Program-made: the position numbers and the translations under genes
The notes under the pieces: generated by a model
What the model saw: the letters and a program-made list of their open reading frames with translations, nothing else
The model's database searches: none
What the model was told of the DNA's origin: nothing
Origin: Lysobacteraceae bacterium
GTDB lineage: Bacteria; Pseudomonadota; Gammaproteobacteria; Xanthomonadales; Xanthomonadaceae
Direction of reading: 5' to 3'
Assembly (NCBI GenBank): GCA_024508915.1
Contig: JANINR010000073.1
Coordinates: forward strand, 1 to 36,433
Length of the DNA stretch: 36,433 bases
Shown: piece by piece, positions 16,776 to 27,636 of the stretch
How the letters are laid out: every line of letters begins with the position of its first letter
Numbering within the stretch: position 1 is the stretch's first letter

Positions 16776-18868
16776 CGCCTCGGCTCCAGCAGGGCCAGCG
16801 CACGCCGGCAGACTTCGGCGGCGGTGAAGCCGTAGCGCGCCATGACCTCGTCGCCCGGCGCCGACGCGCCGTAGCGGTCCACCCCGAGCACCGCGCCGCG
16901 GTCGCCGACGTAGCGCTCCCAGCCCTGCGGGACGCCCGCCTCCACCGCCAGGCGCGCGGTGACGCCCGGCGGCAGCACGCTGTCCCGATACTCGCGGGGC
17001 TGCGCGTCGAACAGCTCCCAGCTCGGCATCGAGACGCAGCGCACGCGCAGGCCGCGGTCGCGCAGCAGTCGCGCGGCCTCGACTGCCAGGTGGACTTCGG
17101 ACCCGCTGGCCAGCAGCAGCAGGCGGTCGTGTCCATCGTCGCCGTGGCCCGCAGCGTCGCGGAAGCCTTCGTCGTCGAGCACGTAGGCGCCGCGGCGCAG
17201 GCCCGTCGCGGCCGCGAGGCGCGCGCGGTCGAGCGTCGGCAGCGCCTGCCGGCTCAGCACCAGCGTCACCGGCGCATCGCGCGTTTCCAGCGCGACCCGC
17301 CAAGCCTCCGCGGTTTCGTTCGCGTCCGCCGGGCGGATCACCGTCAGGTTCGGGATGGCGCGCAGCGCGGCCAGGTGCTCGACCGGTTCGTGGGTCGGGC
17401 CGTCCTCGCCGACCGCGATGCTGTCGTGCGTGAACACGTGCACGACGTGCAGGCACGACAGTGCGGCCAGGCGCATCGGCGGACGCATGTAGTCGGAGAA
17501 GACGAGGAACGTCGCGGTGTACGGCAGGCAGCCGCCGTGCGCCGCCATGCCGTTCGCGATCGCGCCCATCGCGTGCTCGCGCACGCCGAAGTGCAGGTTG
17601 CGCCCGGTGAAACTCCAGCCGCCGCCATCCGAGCCCTGCTCGTCCGTGCCCGCCCCCGCAGGCGGATTGAAGTCGCCCAGCCCCTTCAGCGCGGTCTTGG
17701 TCGACGGATCGAGGTCCGCGGAGCCGCCGGTGAGTTGCGGCAGGCGCGGCGCGATGGCGTTCAGCACCTTGCCGGATGCCTCGCGCGTGGCCATGCCTTT
17801 CGCATCCGCGGGGAACACCGGCACCGCGGCATCCCATCCGTCCGGCAGGCCACCATGGAGGCTGCGTTCGAATTCCGAGGCGAGCTCGCCGTGGGCCTGC
17901 GCGTAGGCGCGGAACCGCGCCTCCCATGCCTGCTCCGCCGCCGCGCCGCGCGCCACGGCTTCGCGCATGCGCTGCGCGGCGTCGGGCGGCACCAGGAACG
18001 ACGGTTGCAGCGGCCAGCCGAGCGCTTCCTTGGTCCTGCGCACGCCGTCCTCGCCCAGCGGCGACCCGTGCGCCTTGAAGCTGTCCTGCTCGGGCGACCC
18101 GTAGCCGATGTGGGTGCGGACGATGACCAGCGAAGGCCGGCGCGTTTCCGCGCTGGCCGCGCGCAGGGCCGCATCGATCGCCGCGAGGTCGTTGCCGTCG
18201 GCGACGTGCTGCACGTGCCAGCCGTAGGCCTCGAACCGCTTGCCGCGGTCCTCGGTGAAGGTGATGTCCGTGCCCGCCGCGAGCGTCACGAAGTTGTCGT
18301 CGTACAGGCAGCAGAGCTTGCCGAGGCCGAGGTGGCCGGCGAGCGAGGCCGCTTCCGACGCGACGCCTTCCATCAGATCGCCGTCGCTCACCAGGGCCCA
18401 GGTCCGATGGTCCACCACGGGGACGTCGCCGCGGTTGTAGCGCGCGGCCAGTTGGGCTTCCGCCATCGCCAGGCCGACGGCGTTCGCCATTCCCTGCCCC
18501 AGCGGCCCGGTCGTCACTTCCACGCCCGGCGTGTGGTTGCGCTCAGGGTGGCCCGGTGTGCGGCTCTGCCACTGGCGGAATGCGCCGAGGTCGTCGAGCG
18601 ACAGGTCGTAGCCCGCCATGTGCAGCAGCGCGTAGAGCAGCGCCGACCCGTGGCCGGCCGAGAGCACGAACCGGTCGCGGTCGGACCACGCCGGATTGCG
18701 CGGGTTGTGCTTCAGGTGCCGCTGCCACAGCACGTAGGCCATCGGCGCGGCGCCGAGCGGCAGGCCGGGATGGCCGCTGTCGGCCTTCTGCACCATGTCG
18801 ACCGCGAGGAAGCGGAGGGTATCGACGCTGCGCTGGTCGATGCCGTCGAACGGCGTGGGATGGGACAT
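16772..18868 (-). CDS. tkt: Transketolase
   Basis: Thiamine-diphosphate enzyme that moves two-carbon units between sugar phosphates in the non-oxidative pentose phosphate pathway. The 698-residue protein begins [35 protein letters not shown] and carries [32 protein letters not shown], the ThDP motif SDGDLMEG...[19 protein letters not shown] and [13 protein letters not shown]. It is slightly longer than the usual 660-670 residues because of a Gly-rich insertion near the middle ([13 protein letters not shown]). The start has a perfect AGGAGGTG ribosome-binding site 5 nt upstream, stronger than its neighbours. It lies 40 bp after pgi. Confidence 0.97.
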   Translation of the reverse strand: MSHPTPFDGIDQRSVDTLRFLAVDMVQKADSGHPGLPLGAAPMAYVLWQRHLKHNPRNPAWSDRDRFVLSAGHGSALLYALLHMAGYDLSLDDLGAFRQWQSRTPGHPERNHTPGVEVTTGPLGQGMANAVGLAMAEAQLAARYNRGDVPVVDHRTWALVSDGDLMEGVASEAASLAGHLGLGKLCCLYDDNFVTLAAGTDITFTEDRGKRFEAYGWHVQHVADGNDLAAIDAALRAASAETRRPSLVIVRTHIGYGSPEQDSFKAHGSPLGEDGVRRTKEALGWPLQPSFLVPPDAAQRMREAVARGAAAEQAWEARFRAYAQAHGELASEFERSLHGGLPDGWDAAVPVFPADAKGMATREASGKVLNAIAPRLPQLTGGSADLDPSTKTALKGLGDFNPPAGAGTDEQGSDGGGWSFTGRNLHFGVREHAMGAIANGMAAHGGCLPYTATFLVFSDYMRPPMRLAALSCLHVVHVFTHDSIAVGEDGPTHEPVEHLAALRAIPNLTVIRPADANETAEAWRVALETRDAPVTLVLSRQALPTLDRARLAAATGLRRGAYVLDDEGFRDAAGHGDDGHDRLLLLASGSEVHLAVEAARLLRDRGLRVRCVSMPSWELFDAQPREYRDSVLPPGVTARLAVEAGVPQGWERYVGDRGAVLGVDRYGASAPGDEVMARYGFTAAEVCRRALALLEPRR

Positions 18869-18908
18869 GGGACACCTCCTGGCACGCGACCGTGCAACGC
18901 GGCCGCGT

Positions 18909-20576
18909 TCAGCCTCCCCGGCGTTGTCGATAGCGACGGATGAGCGTGCGGGTGGAACTGTCGTGGCCGGCCGCCGCGTCCCCGTCCACGCCCGGCGCGG
19001 CGAGTTCGGCTTCCGTCGCCCGGGCCAGCTGCTTGCCCAGTTCGACGCCCCATTGGTCGAAGCTGTCGATGCCCCAGATCGTGCCCTGCACGAACACCGC
19101 GTGCTCGTACAGGGCGACGAGCGCGCCGAGGCTGTGCGGGGTCAGGCGATCGGCGAGCAGCGTGATGCTCGGCCGGTCGCCGGGGCAGGTCTTGTGCGCG
19201 ACCAGGGCCTCCGGCGTGCCCTGCGCGCGCAACTGCACCGCATCGCGGCCGAACGCCAGCGCCTCGCCCTGCGCGAACAGGTTCGCCATCAGCAGGTCGT
19301 GCCGCCTGCGCACGTCGTCGGCGTCTTCGCCCGGCGCCGGCAGCGGCTGGCAGAAGCCGATGAAGTCGCAGGCCACCAGGCGCGTGCCCTGGTGCAGCAG
19401 CTGGTAGAAGGAGTGCTGGCCGTTGGTGCCGGGCTCGCCCCAGTAGACCGGGCAGGTCTGCACGTCGACGCGCTCGCCGCTCGCGGTGACGCGCTTGCCG
19501 TTGCTCTCCATCGCCAGCTGCTGGAGATAGGCGGGAAAGCGCGCGAGGTCCTGCGCGTACGGAAGCACCGCGACCGTCTGCGCGCCGAGGAAATCGTTGT
19601 TCCAGATCGCCAGCAGGGCCATCAGCACCGGCAGGTTGGCTTCGGGCGGCGCGCTGCGGAAATGCGCGTCCATCGCATGGAAGCCGTCGAGCAGCTCGCG
19701 GAAGCGCGCCGGCCCGACCGCCAGCATCGTCGACAGGCCGATGGCCGAATCCATCGAGTAGCGGCCGCCGACCCAGTCCCAGAAACCGAACATGTGCGCC
19801 GGTTCGATGCCGAAGGCGCGCACGCCTTCCTCGTTGGTCGAGACTGCGACGAAATGGCGGGCGACCGCGGCCTCGCCCAGCGCGGCGACGCACCAGGCGC
19901 GCGCGGCGGCGGCGTTGACCAGGGTCTCCTGGGTCGTGAAGGTCTTGGAGCAGACGATGAACAGCGTTTCCGCCGGATCGAGCCCGTCGAGCGCCTCGCG
20001 CAGCGCCGCCGGATCGACGTTGGAGACGAAGCGCGGCCGGGGGCCGTCGACGTAATGGCGCAGCGCCCGTGCCGCCATCGCCGGGCCCAGGTCGGAACCG
20101 CCGATGCCGATGTTGACGACATGCCGCACGCGGCGGCCGGTCGCGCCGGTCCAGCGGCCCTCGCGCACATCGCGGGCGAAGGCCTCCATGCGCGCGAGCA
20201 CGTCCTGCACGCCGGCGACCACATCTGCGCCGTCGGCAACGATGCGGGTGCCTGCCGGCGCACGCAGCGCCACGTGCAGCGCCGGACGGTCCTCGGTCGC
20301 GTTGACGTGCGCGCCGGCGAACATGGCCCCGATGCGCTCGCCCACGCCGCAGGCGTCGGCGAGCGCCAGCAGCAGGCGCAGCGTGTCGTCGTCGATGCGC
20401 TGTTTCGAGTAGTCGAGGTACCAGCCGGCGCCTTCGGCCACCATGCGCTCGCCGCGCCGCGGATCCGCGGCGAAGCGCTGGCGCAGCGTCGTGCCAACCT
20501 GCGCGCGCGCATGCGTCGCCAGCGCCTGCCATTCCGGCCGTTGTGTCAACGGCGTGCGGTTCGCCGGGACCGTCAT
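18909..20576 (-). CDS. pgi: Glucose-6-phosphate isomerase
   Basis: Interconverts glucose 6-phosphate and fructose 6-phosphate. The 555-residue product contains [18 protein letters not shown], the substrate loop SKTFTTQET, the PGI signature [39 protein letters not shown] and the second signature [21 protein letters not shown]. Length is normal for bacterial PGI. The ATG at 20576 overlaps the transaldolase stop by 4 nt (ATGA), so tal and pgi are translationally coupled; some bacteria have these two enzymes fused. The open frame runs on upstream to 21608 inside tal, but that part has no homology. Confidence 0.97.
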   Translation of the reverse strand: MTVPANRTPLTQRPEWQALATHARAQVGTTLRQRFAADPRRGERMVAEGAGWYLDYSKQRIDDDTLRLLLALADACGVGERIGAMFAGAHVNATEDRPALHVALRAPAGTRIVADGADVVAGVQDVLARMEAFARDVREGRWTGATGRRVRHVVNIGIGGSDLGPAMAARALRHYVDGPRPRFVSNVDPAALREALDGLDPAETLFIVCSKTFTTQETLVNAAAARAWCVAALGEAAVARHFVAVSTNEEGVRAFGIEPAHMFGFWDWVGGRYSMDSAIGLSTMLAVGPARFRELLDGFHAMDAHFRSAPPEANLPVLMALLAIWNNDFLGAQTVAVLPYAQDLARFPAYLQQLAMESNGKRVTASGERVDVQTCPVYWGEPGTNGQHSFYQLLHQGTRLVACDFIGFCQPLPAPGEDADDVRRRHDLLMANLFAQGEALAFGRDAVQLRAQGTPEALVAHKTCPGDRPSITLLADRLTPHSLGALVALYEHAVFVQGTIWGIDSFDQWGVELGKQLARATEAELAAPGVDGDAAAGHDSSTRTLIRRYRQRRGG

Positions 20577-21652
20577 GAGAGCGCGGCCGCCTTCTTCGCG
20601 ATGCGATCCAGCAGCTGGTTCCAGGACGAGACGAAGGCCTCGGCGCCCTCCTCCTGCAACCGGTCGGCGAGCGCGGCGACGTCGATGCCTGCGTCGGCAT
20701 AACGCCGCAGCCGCGCCTCGGCGTCTCCGCCGTCCACGGCCATCGGCGCACCGGCCTTCCCGTGGTCGGCGAAGGCCTGGAGCGTCTTGGCCGGCAGCGT
20801 ATCGATGGTGTCGGGCGCGGCGAGGGCCTCGGCGTAGAGCGTATCGGGCGCCGACGGGTCCTTGGTGCTGGTGCTCGCCCACAGCAGCCGTTGCGGGCGC
20901 GCGCCGGCGGCTTCGAGCCTGCGCCAGCGCGGCGACGCCAGCAGTGCGCGGTAGGCGCGGTAGCACTGCATGCCCACGGCGATGCCGAGTCCGTTGCGCA
21001 GCGCTTCCGGCGCCGACTTCGCGATCGCCTTGTCCCAGCGGCTCACGAACACCGAGGCGACCGACGCGACCACCGGATCGAGCCCGGCCTCGATCCGTCG
21101 CTCGATGCCGCGCAGGTAGGCTTCGGCCGACGCGAGATACTGCGCCTCCGAAAACAGCAGGGTGACGTTGATGGGCACGCCGCGGAAGATGGATTCCTCG
21201 ATCGCGGCGACGCCGGCGGGCGTGCCCGGGATCTTGACGAACAGGTTGCGGCACGCCGCCTGGTCGTGGATCCGCCGCGCGGCGTCGACGCTGCCCGCGG
21301 TGTCGTCGGCGAGCAGCGGCGAGAGCTCCATAGACACCCAGCCGTCGACGCCGTCGGTCGCGTCGTGCGCGGGCTCGAACAGCTTCGCGGCGCGGCGCAG
21401 GTCCTCCAGCGCCAGCTCGACGAACAGCGCTTCCCCGGACAGGCCGGCGCGCGTCTTCTCGCGGATGCCGGCGTCGTAGGCATCGCTGCCGCCGATCGCC
21501 TCGTCGAAGATGGTCGGGTTCGACGTGAGGCCGGTCAGGCCGTATTCGCCGATCCAGCGCGCGAGCGTCCCGTCGTCCAGGAGTTCGCGCGTGATGTTGT
21601 CCAGCCACAGGCTCTGGCCCATGGCGCGGAGCGCCTGCAGGTTCGCGTTCAT
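20573..21652 (-). CDS. tal: Transaldolase
   Basis: Transfers a dihydroxyacetone unit between sugar phosphates. The 359-residue protein [24 protein letters not shown] is of the long transaldolase type found beside pgi. It has [26 protein letters not shown], the Schiff-base lysine in [23 protein letters not shown] and [10 protein letters not shown]. Two tandem ATG codons (21655 and 21652) follow an AAAGGAC ribosome-binding site; the second has the better spacing. It sits 40 bp after zwf and overlaps pgi by 4 nt. Confidence 0.95.
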   Translation of the reverse strand: MNANLQALRAMGQSLWLDNITRELLDDGTLARWIGEYGLTGLTSNPTIFDEAIGGSDAYDAGIREKTRAGLSGEALFVELALEDLRRAAKLFEPAHDATDGVDGWVSMELSPLLADDTAGSVDAARRIHDQAACRNLFVKIPGTPAGVAAIEESIFRGVPINVTLLFSEAQYLASAEAYLRGIERRIEAGLDPVVASVASVFVSRWDKAIAKSAPEALRNGLGIAVGMQCYRAYRALLASPRWRRLEAAGARPQRLLWASTSTKDPSAPDTLYAEALAAPDTIDTLPAKTLQAFADHGKAGAPMAVDGGDAEARLRRYADAGIDVAALADRLQEEGAEAFVSSWNQLLDRIAKKAAALS

Positions 21653-21692
21653 CATGTCCTTTCCATTGTGGCGCGGTCCGGCGTCGCGTGGC

Positions 21693-23117
21693 TCAGCATG
21701 GCGCGCTGCCCTCGGGTTGCGGGTCGTGCCAGGCGTCGCCCTCGACCATGGTGCGGGCCGAGGCCGGGCCCCAGCTGCCCGAATCGTAGGCTTCCACCGC
21801 TTCGGGCAGGTCGAGCACCGGGTCGACCACGCGCCAGGCCTCTTCCACCGCTTCGTCGCGGGTGAACAGCGCGGCGTCGCCACGCAGCGCGTCGCCGAGG
21901 AGGCGTTCGTACGGCGGCGCATCGCTGCCGTGCTGGTGGCGCGCGACGAGCTCGACGTCCTCGCCCTTCATCGTTTCGCCGGCGCGCTTGACCCGCGCGC
22001 CCGCGGCGATCACGACCTCGGGCCCGAGCCGGAACCGGAAATAGTTGGCGCGGTGCGCGCCGTTGCCGGCGACGCCCGCACCCGCGTTGTCGAACAGCGC
22101 CAGCGGCGGCCGCTTGAGTTCGACCCGCACTTCCGTCGCGGTGATGGGCATGCGCTTGCCGGTGCGGATGTAGAACGGCACCCCGGCCCAGCGCCAGGTA
22201 TCGATCTCCAGGCGCAGCGCCGCGTAGGTCTCGACGTTGGAGCCTGCCGCGACGCCCGCCTCGTCGCGGTAGCCGCGGAACTGGCCGCGCACGAGATGCG
22301 CCGGATCGAGCGGCCGCATCGCCCGGAACACGCGCAGCTTCTCCGCGTGGATCGCGGCGGCGTCGTCGCCGACCGGTGCATCCATCGCCAGCAGCGACAC
22401 CACCTGGAGGAGATGGTTCTGCACCACGTCGCGGATCGCGCCGACGTCGTCGTAGAACGCGCCGCGCCCCTGCACGCCGAAGGCCTCCGCCATCGTGACC
22501 TGGACGTTGTCGACGTAGTTGCGGTTCCAGACCGGGTCGAGGAAGGCATTCGCGAAGCGGAAGTACAGCAGGTTGCGCACCGCTTCCTTGCCCAGGAAGT
22601 GGTCGATGCGGAACACCGAGGATTCCGGGAAGACGCGGTGCAGCGCCCGGTTGAGCGCGCGCGCGGAGGCGAGGTCGCGGCCGAACGGCTTCTCCACCAC
22701 CACGCGCGCGTCGGCGGCGCAACCGGATTCGCCCAGCGCGCCCACGACCGTGGGGAACAGCGACGGCGGGATGGCGAGGTAATGCAGGGGACGCCGCGAG
22801 CCGACCGCGTCGAGTTCGGCGCGCAGGCGGCGGAACGTGTCCGGGTCGTTGTAGTCACCGTCGAGGTAGCGCAGGCGTTCGGCAAGCCGCGAGAACGCGG
22901 GCTCGTCCACCCCGACGTCGCCCGCGGCCAGCGCCTCGTGCACGTGCCGGCGCAGGCCGTCGGCGTCCCAGCCCGCGCGCGCGACGCCGATCACCGGGAT
23001 GCCGAGTTCCCCGTCGCGGGCCAGGGCCTGCAGGGCGGGATAGATCTTCTTGTGCGCGAGGTCGCCGGTGGCCCCGAAGAACACGAGTGCGTCGGATTGG
23101 CTGGGCCCTGCGCTCAA
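21693..23117 (-). CDS. zwf: Glucose-6-phosphate 1-dehydrogenase
   Basis: First enzyme of the oxidative pentose phosphate pathway. The 474-residue protein has the dinucleotide motif [17 protein letters not shown], the active-site RIDHFLGKE (Phe where Tyr is usual), [36 protein letters not shown] and YIRTGKRM. It starts with TTG at 23117 (TTG-AGC-GCA), preceded by AGGGA; no in-frame ATG occurs near the conserved N-terminus, so the rare start is well supported. It is first in a zwf-tal-pgi-tkt run; no pgl, edd or eda gene is in the window. Confidence 0.96.
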   Translation of the reverse strand: MSAGPSQSDALVFFGATGDLAHKKIYPALQALARDGELGIPVIGVARAGWDADGLRRHVHEALAAGDVGVDEPAFSRLAERLRYLDGDYNDPDTFRRLRAELDAVGSRRPLHYLAIPPSLFPTVVGALGESGCAADARVVVEKPFGRDLASARALNRALHRVFPESSVFRIDHFLGKEAVRNLLYFRFANAFLDPVWNRNYVDNVQVTMAEAFGVQGRGAFYDDVGAIRDVVQNHLLQVVSLLAMDAPVGDDAAAIHAEKLRVFRAMRPLDPAHLVRGQFRGYRDEAGVAAGSNVETYAALRLEIDTWRWAGVPFYIRTGKRMPITATEVRVELKRPPLALFDNAGAGVAGNGAHRANYFRFRLGPEVVIAAGARVKRAGETMKGEDVELVARHQHGSDAPPYERLLGDALRGDAALFTRDEAVEEAWRVVDPVLDLPEAVEAYDSGSWGPASARTMVEGDAWHDPQPEGSAPC

Positions 23118-23147
23118 CTTGGCTTCCCTGTGGTCGGCGAGCGGCTA

Positions 23148-23156
23148 TTCATATCA
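23148..23156 (-). promoter_or_regulatory. Extended -10 promoter of zwf operon
   Basis: TGATATGAA on the minus strand matches the extended -10 form TGnTATAAT. It predicts a start near 23141 and a leader of about 24 nt with the AGGGA ribosome-binding site. No -35 box is evident. Confidence 0.45.
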
Positions 23157-23189
23157 GATCGCGGGTCAAGGCGCGGTCAGCGCACAAGC

Positions 23190-23214
23190 GGAAGGGCCGC
23201 GATGCGGCCCTTCC
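23190..23214 (-). terminator. Hairpin terminator after the OmpA-like gene
   Basis: GGAAGGGCCGC (23190-23200), loop GAT, GCGGCCCTTCC (23204-23214), an 11-bp perfect stem 52 bp after the OmpA-like stop. The T-tract on the minus strand is poor (CGCTTGTG), so termination may be weak. Confidence 0.6.
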
Positions 23215-23266
23215 GGAGGCTTTCGATGCGACCCGCAGCGTCCCCGCGGGGTCGCTGCGAGCGGGA

Positions 23267-23941
23267 TCAACCCTGCATCGGGACGATCGTGATCTCGACG
23301 CGTCGGTTCTGCGCGCGGCCCGCCTCGGTGTCGTTGCTCGCGATCGGTCGGGTCTCGCCCGCGCCGGTCACGATCATGCGCTGCTGGGTGACCCCGCGCG
23401 ACGAGAGGTAACCCGCGACCGAGTTGGCGCGCTGCACGGACAGCTGCTGGTTGTAGGAATCGCTGCCGACGCTGTCGGTATGGCCGGCGACCTCGATCAC
23501 GGTCTGGTTGTACTCGTTGAGCGTCTGCGCGACGTTGTCCAGCACCGGGCGGAACTGCGGCTGCAGGTTCGCGCTGTCGAAGGCGAAGGTGATGTTGCCG
23601 GGCATGTTCAGGGTGATGTTGTCCCCCTGGCGCACGACGTCCACGCCGCTGCCGGCGAGCTCGCGGCGCAGCGCGGCTTCCTGGCGGTCCTGGTAGGCGC
23701 CGACGGCGCCGCCGGCGATGGCGCCCACGCCGGCCCCGACCATCGCGCGCTGGCGGCGCTCGACCGCGTCGCCGCCGCTCAGCAGGCCGGCGACCGCGCC
23801 GATGCCCGCGCCGATCAGGGCGCCGCGCTTGGTGCGGTTCGGATCGTTGGGATCGTTGGTCTGGCCGGTGTAGGTGGCGCAGCTGGCCAGCAGGGTGGTG
23901 GCGAGCGCGGTGCAGATCGCGGAGGCGGCGAGCTTGTTCAT
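23267..23941 (-). CDS. OmpA-family lipoprotein with glycine-zipper segment (YiaD-like)
   Basis: 224-residue envelope protein. A lipoprotein signal [21 protein letters not shown] has its lipobox Cys at 21. A Gly/Ala-rich zipper follows ([17 protein letters not shown] and [20 protein letters not shown], about 41-84), then a C-terminal OmpA peptidoglycan-binding domain ([47 protein letters not shown]). The domain keeps the D and R that bind diaminopimelate. It likely anchors the outer membrane to peptidoglycan. AGGAG lies 5 nt before the ATG. It follows alr by 98 bp and has its own terminator. Confidence 0.92.
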   Translation of the reverse strand: MNKLAASAICTALATTLLASCATYTGQTNDPNDPNRTKRGALIGAGIGAVAGLLSGGDAVERRQRAMVGAGVGAIAGGAVGAYQDRQEAALRRELAGSGVDVVRQGDNITLNMPGNITFAFDSANLQPQFRPVLDNVAQTLNEYNQTVIEVAGHTDSVGSDSYNQQLSVQRANSVAGYLSSRGVTQQRMIVTGAGETRPIASNDTEAGRAQNRRVEITIVPMQG

Positions 23942-23991
23942 TGGAACTCCTGGTCGTGGGGGGCGGCCCGGTTGGACCTGAATGCGCGGAC

Positions 23992-24019
23992 AAGTTACCC
24001 GCGCCAACGTCTCCGGCAA
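23992..24019 (-). promoter_or_regulatory. Possible promoter of the OmpA-like gene
   Basis: TTGCCG (24019-24014), a 16-nt spacer and TAACTT (23997-23992) on the minus strand. The match is moderate. Confidence 0.35.
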
Positions 24020-24039
24020 GTGACGGCGCGCCCGCGCGT

Positions 24040-25215
24040 TTAGCCGCCAGTCGGCCTGCCGCCCGCCTCGCCCGGCGAGCGCCCCGGCGCCGGCAGGTAG
24101 TGCCGCGGAATGCGCAGGTTGAGTCCCGTCAGGATCTCGTAGGGGATCGTCCCCGCCATGCCCGCCACGTCCTCGATCCGGATGGCATCTTCGCCCTGCC
24201 GCCCCACCAGCACGACTTCGTCCTCGTTGAACGCGGTGCCCTCGCCGATGTCGACCATGAACTGGTCCATGCAGATGCGGCCCACCGCGGGATGGCGCAC
24301 GCCGCGGATGAGCACCTCGCCACGCCCCGACAGCGCCCGCGGCCAGCCGTCGCCGTAGCCGATCGGCACGGTCACGACGCGCGTGTCGCGCGCCGGGGCC
24401 CAGGTGGCGCCGTAGCTCACCGGCCGGCCCGCCCTGACCACCTTGAAATAGACGACCTGCGAGCGCAGCGACAGCGCCGGCCGCAGCGCGATCGTGGCCT
24501 GCGACGCTGCATCCGGCAGCACGCCGTAGACGATGATCCCAGGCCGGACCATGTCCAGCCACGTTGCGGGGAAGTGCAGCACGCCGCCCGAATTGGCGAG
24601 GTGGCGGATCGGCATCGGCGCATCGAGCCGGTCGAAGTGCGCGCAGGCCTCGGCGAAACGCTCGACCTGCAGCGCCGTCATCGGCGACGCCGGATCGTCG
24701 GCGCACGCCAGGTGCGAGTAGACGCCCTTGACCGTGCACCAGCGCGACGCGACCGCCGCCTCGATGAACGGACCCGCCGAGTAGCTGTGGACGCCGATGC
24801 GCTCCATTCCGGTGTCGACCTTCAGGTGCACGACGGCCTTGCGGCCGGCCGCTTCCGCCGCAGCCTCCACCTGTCGCAGCTTGTCCAGCGAGGACACCGT
24901 GGCTTCGAGCCCGTGGGCGATGAACTGCGACGCCTGCGGACCGAAGATCCCGCCCATCACCAGGATCGGGACGCGCAGCCCGGCCTGCCGCAGCGCGATG
25001 CCCTCCTCGAGGAAGGCGACGCCGAGCTGGTCCACGCCCAGCGCTTCGAGGTGCCGCGCGACGGGCACCAGGCCGTGGCCGTAGGCGTTCGCCTTGACCA
25101 CCGCCATCACCGGCACGCCGGTGCGCGCGCGGATCCCCGCCAGGTTGTGGGCGATCGCATCGAGGTCGACCACGATCCGGGTCGGGCGTCCGCTGTCGAT
25201 CGCTGCGTGCTCCAT
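24040..25215 (-). CDS. alr: Alanine racemase
   Basis: PLP enzyme making D-alanine for peptidoglycan. The 391-residue protein has [13 protein letters not shown] with the PLP lysine K41, [13 protein letters not shown], the C-terminal catalytic Tyr in [19 protein letters not shown] and [14 protein letters not shown]. Length is normal apart from a Gly/Pro-rich tail. The ATG at 25215 shares its A with the TGA stop of the upstream membrane-protein gene. It also has a consensus-like TACAAT 6 nt upstream, so it may be made both by coupling and from a leaderless transcript of its own. Confidence 0.96.
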   Translation of the reverse strand: MEHAAIDSGRPTRIVVDLDAIAHNLAGIRARTGVPVMAVVKANAYGHGLVPVARHLEALGVDQLGVAFLEEGIALRQAGLRVPILVMGGIFGPQASQFIAHGLEATVSSLDKLRQVEAAAEAAGRKAVVHLKVDTGMERIGVHSYSAGPFIEAAVASRWCTVKGVYSHLACADDPASPMTALQVERFAEACAHFDRLDAPMPIRHLANSGGVLHFPATWLDMVRPGIIVYGVLPDAASQATIALRPALSLRSQVVYFKVVRAGRPVSYGATWAPARDTRVVTVPIGYGDGWPRALSGRGEVLIRGVRHPAVGRICMDQFMVDIGEGTAFNEDEVVLVGRQGEDAIRIEDVAGMAGTIPYEILTGLNLRIPRHYLPAPGRSPGEAGGRPTGG

Positions 25216-25931
25216 CAGCGCATTGTAGGGCCCGCCGTCGCGCCTGCCAGGCGCTGCGCCGCGCGCCATGTCCTGGCGTGCAGCGCGGCGCTGGCGACGA
25301 GGATCGCCGCCACCCCCGCCTCGATCGCCCAGACCGACCAGGGCACGCCGAAACCCGCGGGCAAGGCGGTGCCGCCGTCGATCCACGCGCCGTACAGCGC
25401 CTTGTCCACGAACGGCACCGGCAGGATCGGCAGCATCGGCAACAGCATCGCGCCGGCGAACACCCATCCGCGCCGCCGCGGCGCCAGCGCCCGCCAGCAC
25501 GCGAGCAGCGGCGGCAACGACAGCAGCAGCACCGTCGCGCTCGCCAGCCAGCGGCTCCCGTCCGGCGAGACGAGGTCCCACAGCACGCCTTCGTCGCCGC
25601 CGCCGGCGAGCGCGGTGAACAGGCGCAGGAAGGGCTTGTTCGCGATCACCAGGCCGAAGCCCGCCAGCCGCCAGCGCGGCGAGGCCAGCAGCGGGATGCC
25701 CAGCCACATCAGGACGTAGCTCAAGGCGGGCCCCGCCGCGGTGGACCAGGGCCAGGCGTCGCCGCAGCCGGCGTCGATCGCGAACAGGCTCAGGCTCATG
25801 CGGCCGGTGGCCCCGCAGACGCCGGCGGCGGCCAGGTGGTGGGTGAACTCGTGGGCGAACGACGCCAGCCAGGTCAGTGCGACCAGGGCCAGCAGGCTGC
25901 GGGCGTCGAAAGGGAAGCGGTAGCCGGTCAT
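25215..25931 (-). CDS. Polytopic membrane protein with HExxH motif (M50-like)
   Basis: 238-residue membrane protein with about six hydrophobic segments. H27-E-F-T-H31 in the first one ([16 protein letters not shown]) is the zinc motif of intramembrane metalloproteases. [16 protein letters not shown] resembles the second conserved block of the M50/site-2 protease group. A clear NPDG-type third motif is not seen; [13 protein letters not shown] occupies a comparable place. It could be an intramembrane protease or an inactive relative; the substrate is unknown. The stop overlaps the alr start by one base. The start at 25931 has only a weak ribosome-binding site. Confidence 0.7.
   Translation of the reverse strand: MTGYRFPFDARSLLALVALTWLASFAHEFTHHLAAAGVCGATGRMSLSLFAIDAGCGDAWPWSTAAGPALSYVLMWLGIPLLASPRWRLAGFGLVIANKPFLRLFTALAGGGDEGVLWDLVSPDGSRWLASATVLLLSLPPLLACWRALAPRRRGWVFAGAMLLPMLPILPVPFVDKALYGAWIDGGTALPAGFGVPWSVWAIEAGVAAILVASAALHARTWRAAQRLAGATAGPTMR
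25222..25227 (-). promoter_or_regulatory. -10 element of alr, leaderless spacing
   Basis: TACAAT on the minus strand, 6 nt (GCGCTG), then the alr ATG. It lies inside the last codons of the upstream gene. Confidence 0.5.
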
Positions 25932-26028
25932 GGCGGGGTCCGGAACGGGGGCTCCGGATCCGATACGCCGAGGGGGCCGGCGGTTTACATCCGACGGGGC
26001 GACGCGGCCGGGCCGCGCCCCGCCGGCG

Positions 26029-27459
26029 TCATTCGAAGCTGCCGACCGCGTCGTGGGCCAGGTTGTCGAACCGGGTGTACTCGCCGAAGAACTTGAGCTT
26101 GATCGAACCGGTCGGGCCGTTTCGCTGCTTGCCGATGATGATCTCGGCCAGTCCCTTGTCGGGCGAGTTTTCCTTGTTGTAGTAGTCGTCGCGGTAGATG
26201 AAGACGATCACGTCGGCATCCTGCTCGATGGCGCCGGACTCGCGCAGGTCGGCCATCATCGGGCGCTTGTCGGTGCGCGTTTCCAGCGAACGGTTGAGCT
26301 GCGACAGCGCGATCACCGGGACATTGAGTTCCTTCGCCAGGCCCTTGAGCGAGCGCGAGATCTCGGAGATTTCCGTGGCGCGGTTCTCGCTGTTGCCGGG
26401 GACCTGCATCAGCTGCAGGTAATCCACCACGATCAGGCCGAGGCCGTGTTCCTTCTTGATGCGGCGCGCCTTCGAACGCAGCTTCTCGGGCGACAGCGCC
26501 GGTTCGTCGTCGATGAAGATCCTCGCCTCGCGCAGCAGCCGGATCGCGCTGGTGACCCGGCTCCAGTCCTCGTCCTCGAGCTGGCCGGTACGCAGGCGGG
26601 TGGCGTTGATGCGGCCGACCGAGGAGATCAGGCGCAGCGCGAGCTGGCTGGCCGACATTTCCATCGAGAAGATCGCCACCGGCTGCTTCGACTTCATCGC
26701 CGCGTACTCGGCCATGTTCAGCGCGAGCGTGGTCTTGCCCATCGACGGGCGCGCCGCGAGGATCAGCAGGTCGGTCGGCTGCAGGCCGGCGGTCATCTCG
26801 TCGAAGTCGGTGTAGCCGGTCGGCAGGCCGGTGACGCTGCCGCCGCTCTCGAAGCGTTTCTGCAGCACGTCGAAGGCCTCGGCCAGCGCGGTGTGCACCG
26901 GGACGAAGTCCATGCGGCCCTTCGCGCTGTGCTCGGCGATCGCCAGCACGCTGGATTCGGCGGCGTCCAGGATCTCGCGGGTCTCGCGGCCGTCGGGCTG
27001 GAAGCCGTCGTTGACGATGCCGGTTCCGACTTCGATGAGCTGCCGCAGCACCGCCTTGTCGCGCACGATCTCGGCGTAGGCCGTGATGTTCGCGGCCGAG
27101 GGCGTGGTGGTGGCGAGCTCGACCAGGTAGGCGCCGCCGGCGACCTGCTCGACCTGGCCCATGGACTCGAACCATTCGCCCAGCGTGACCGCGTCGTAGG
27201 GCCGGCCCTTCTCGGCCAGTTCGCGGATGGCGCGGTAGATCAGCTGGTGGTCGCGACGATAGAAGTCGCTGTCGGCGAGGATGTCGGAGACCCGGTCGTA
27301 GGCATCGGGTGCGAGCATCAGCCCGCCGAGCACCGCCTGCTCGGCTTCCACCGATTGCGGCGGAACCCGGAGCTGCTCGACCCGCTGGTCCGCCCGCCCC
27401 TGCTCGCGTCCATGGAATGCATTGGACGCATCGGCACGGAACCCCTGGCGTGCGCTCAT
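26029..27459 (-). CDS. dnaB: Replicative DNA helicase DnaB
   Basis: Hexameric helicase that unwinds DNA at the fork. The 476-residue product has the N-terminal domain (RVPPQSVEAEQAVLGGLML, DFYRRDHQLIYRAI), the RecA-like domain with Walker A ARPSMGKT (236-243), Walker B LGLIVVDYLQLM and LRESGAIEQDADVI. There is no intein. The ATG at 27459 was chosen because GGGGGAG lies upstream and the length then equals that of other DnaB proteins; in-frame ATGs at 27540 and 27603 would add 27 or 48 residues without homology. A perfect DnaA box lies 120 bp upstream. Gene order dnaB next to rplI-rpsR-rpsF is common in proteobacteria. Confidence 0.97.
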   Translation of the reverse strand: MSARQGFRADASNAFHGREQGRADQRVEQLRVPPQSVEAEQAVLGGLMLAPDAYDRVSDILADSDFYRRDHQLIYRAIRELAEKGRPYDAVTLGEWFESMGQVEQVAGGAYLVELATTTPSAANITAYAEIVRDKAVLRQLIEVGTGIVNDGFQPDGRETREILDAAESSVLAIAEHSAKGRMDFVPVHTALAEAFDVLQKRFESGGSVTGLPTGYTDFDEMTAGLQPTDLLILAARPSMGKTTLALNMAEYAAMKSKQPVAIFSMEMSASQLALRLISSVGRINATRLRTGQLEDEDWSRVTSAIRLLREARIFIDDEPALSPEKLRSKARRIKKEHGLGLIVVDYLQLMQVPGNSENRATEISEISRSLKGLAKELNVPVIALSQLNRSLETRTDKRPMMADLRESGAIEQDADVIVFIYRDDYYNKENSPDKGLAEIIIGKQRNGPTGSIKLKFFGEYTRFDNLAHDAVGSFE

Positions 27460-27578
27460 CAGTGTGGTGACTCCCCCGGTCGGACCGTCTGCGCGGTCCT
27501 GTGATTGCTGCGCGTCGAACTGTTGCAGCCTGGTAGCCATCGTAGGTCGGCCGTCCACCGGAGCGTTGCAGACAACTC

Positions 27579-27587
27579 TGTGGATAA
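27579..27587 (-). promoter_or_regulatory. Perfect DnaA box upstream of dnaB
   Basis: TTATCCACA on the minus strand, identical to the strongest E. coli DnaA box. It sits 120 bp before the dnaB start and 50 bp after the ribosomal-operon terminator. Only one perfect box is seen and the surroundings are not AT-rich, so it is a possible regulatory site rather than an origin. Confidence 0.6.
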
Positions 27588-27636
27588 CCGGTGGGAATCG
27601 CACAGGCTGCGACGGACGGCGGGCGCCGCAAACGAA

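Noticed and set aside
23118-23153. 12-codon mini-ORF whose stop overlaps the zwf TTG start
   Set aside because: Its ATG lies inside the predicted -10 hexamer, so it would not be transcribed, and the peptide has no attenuator-like composition.
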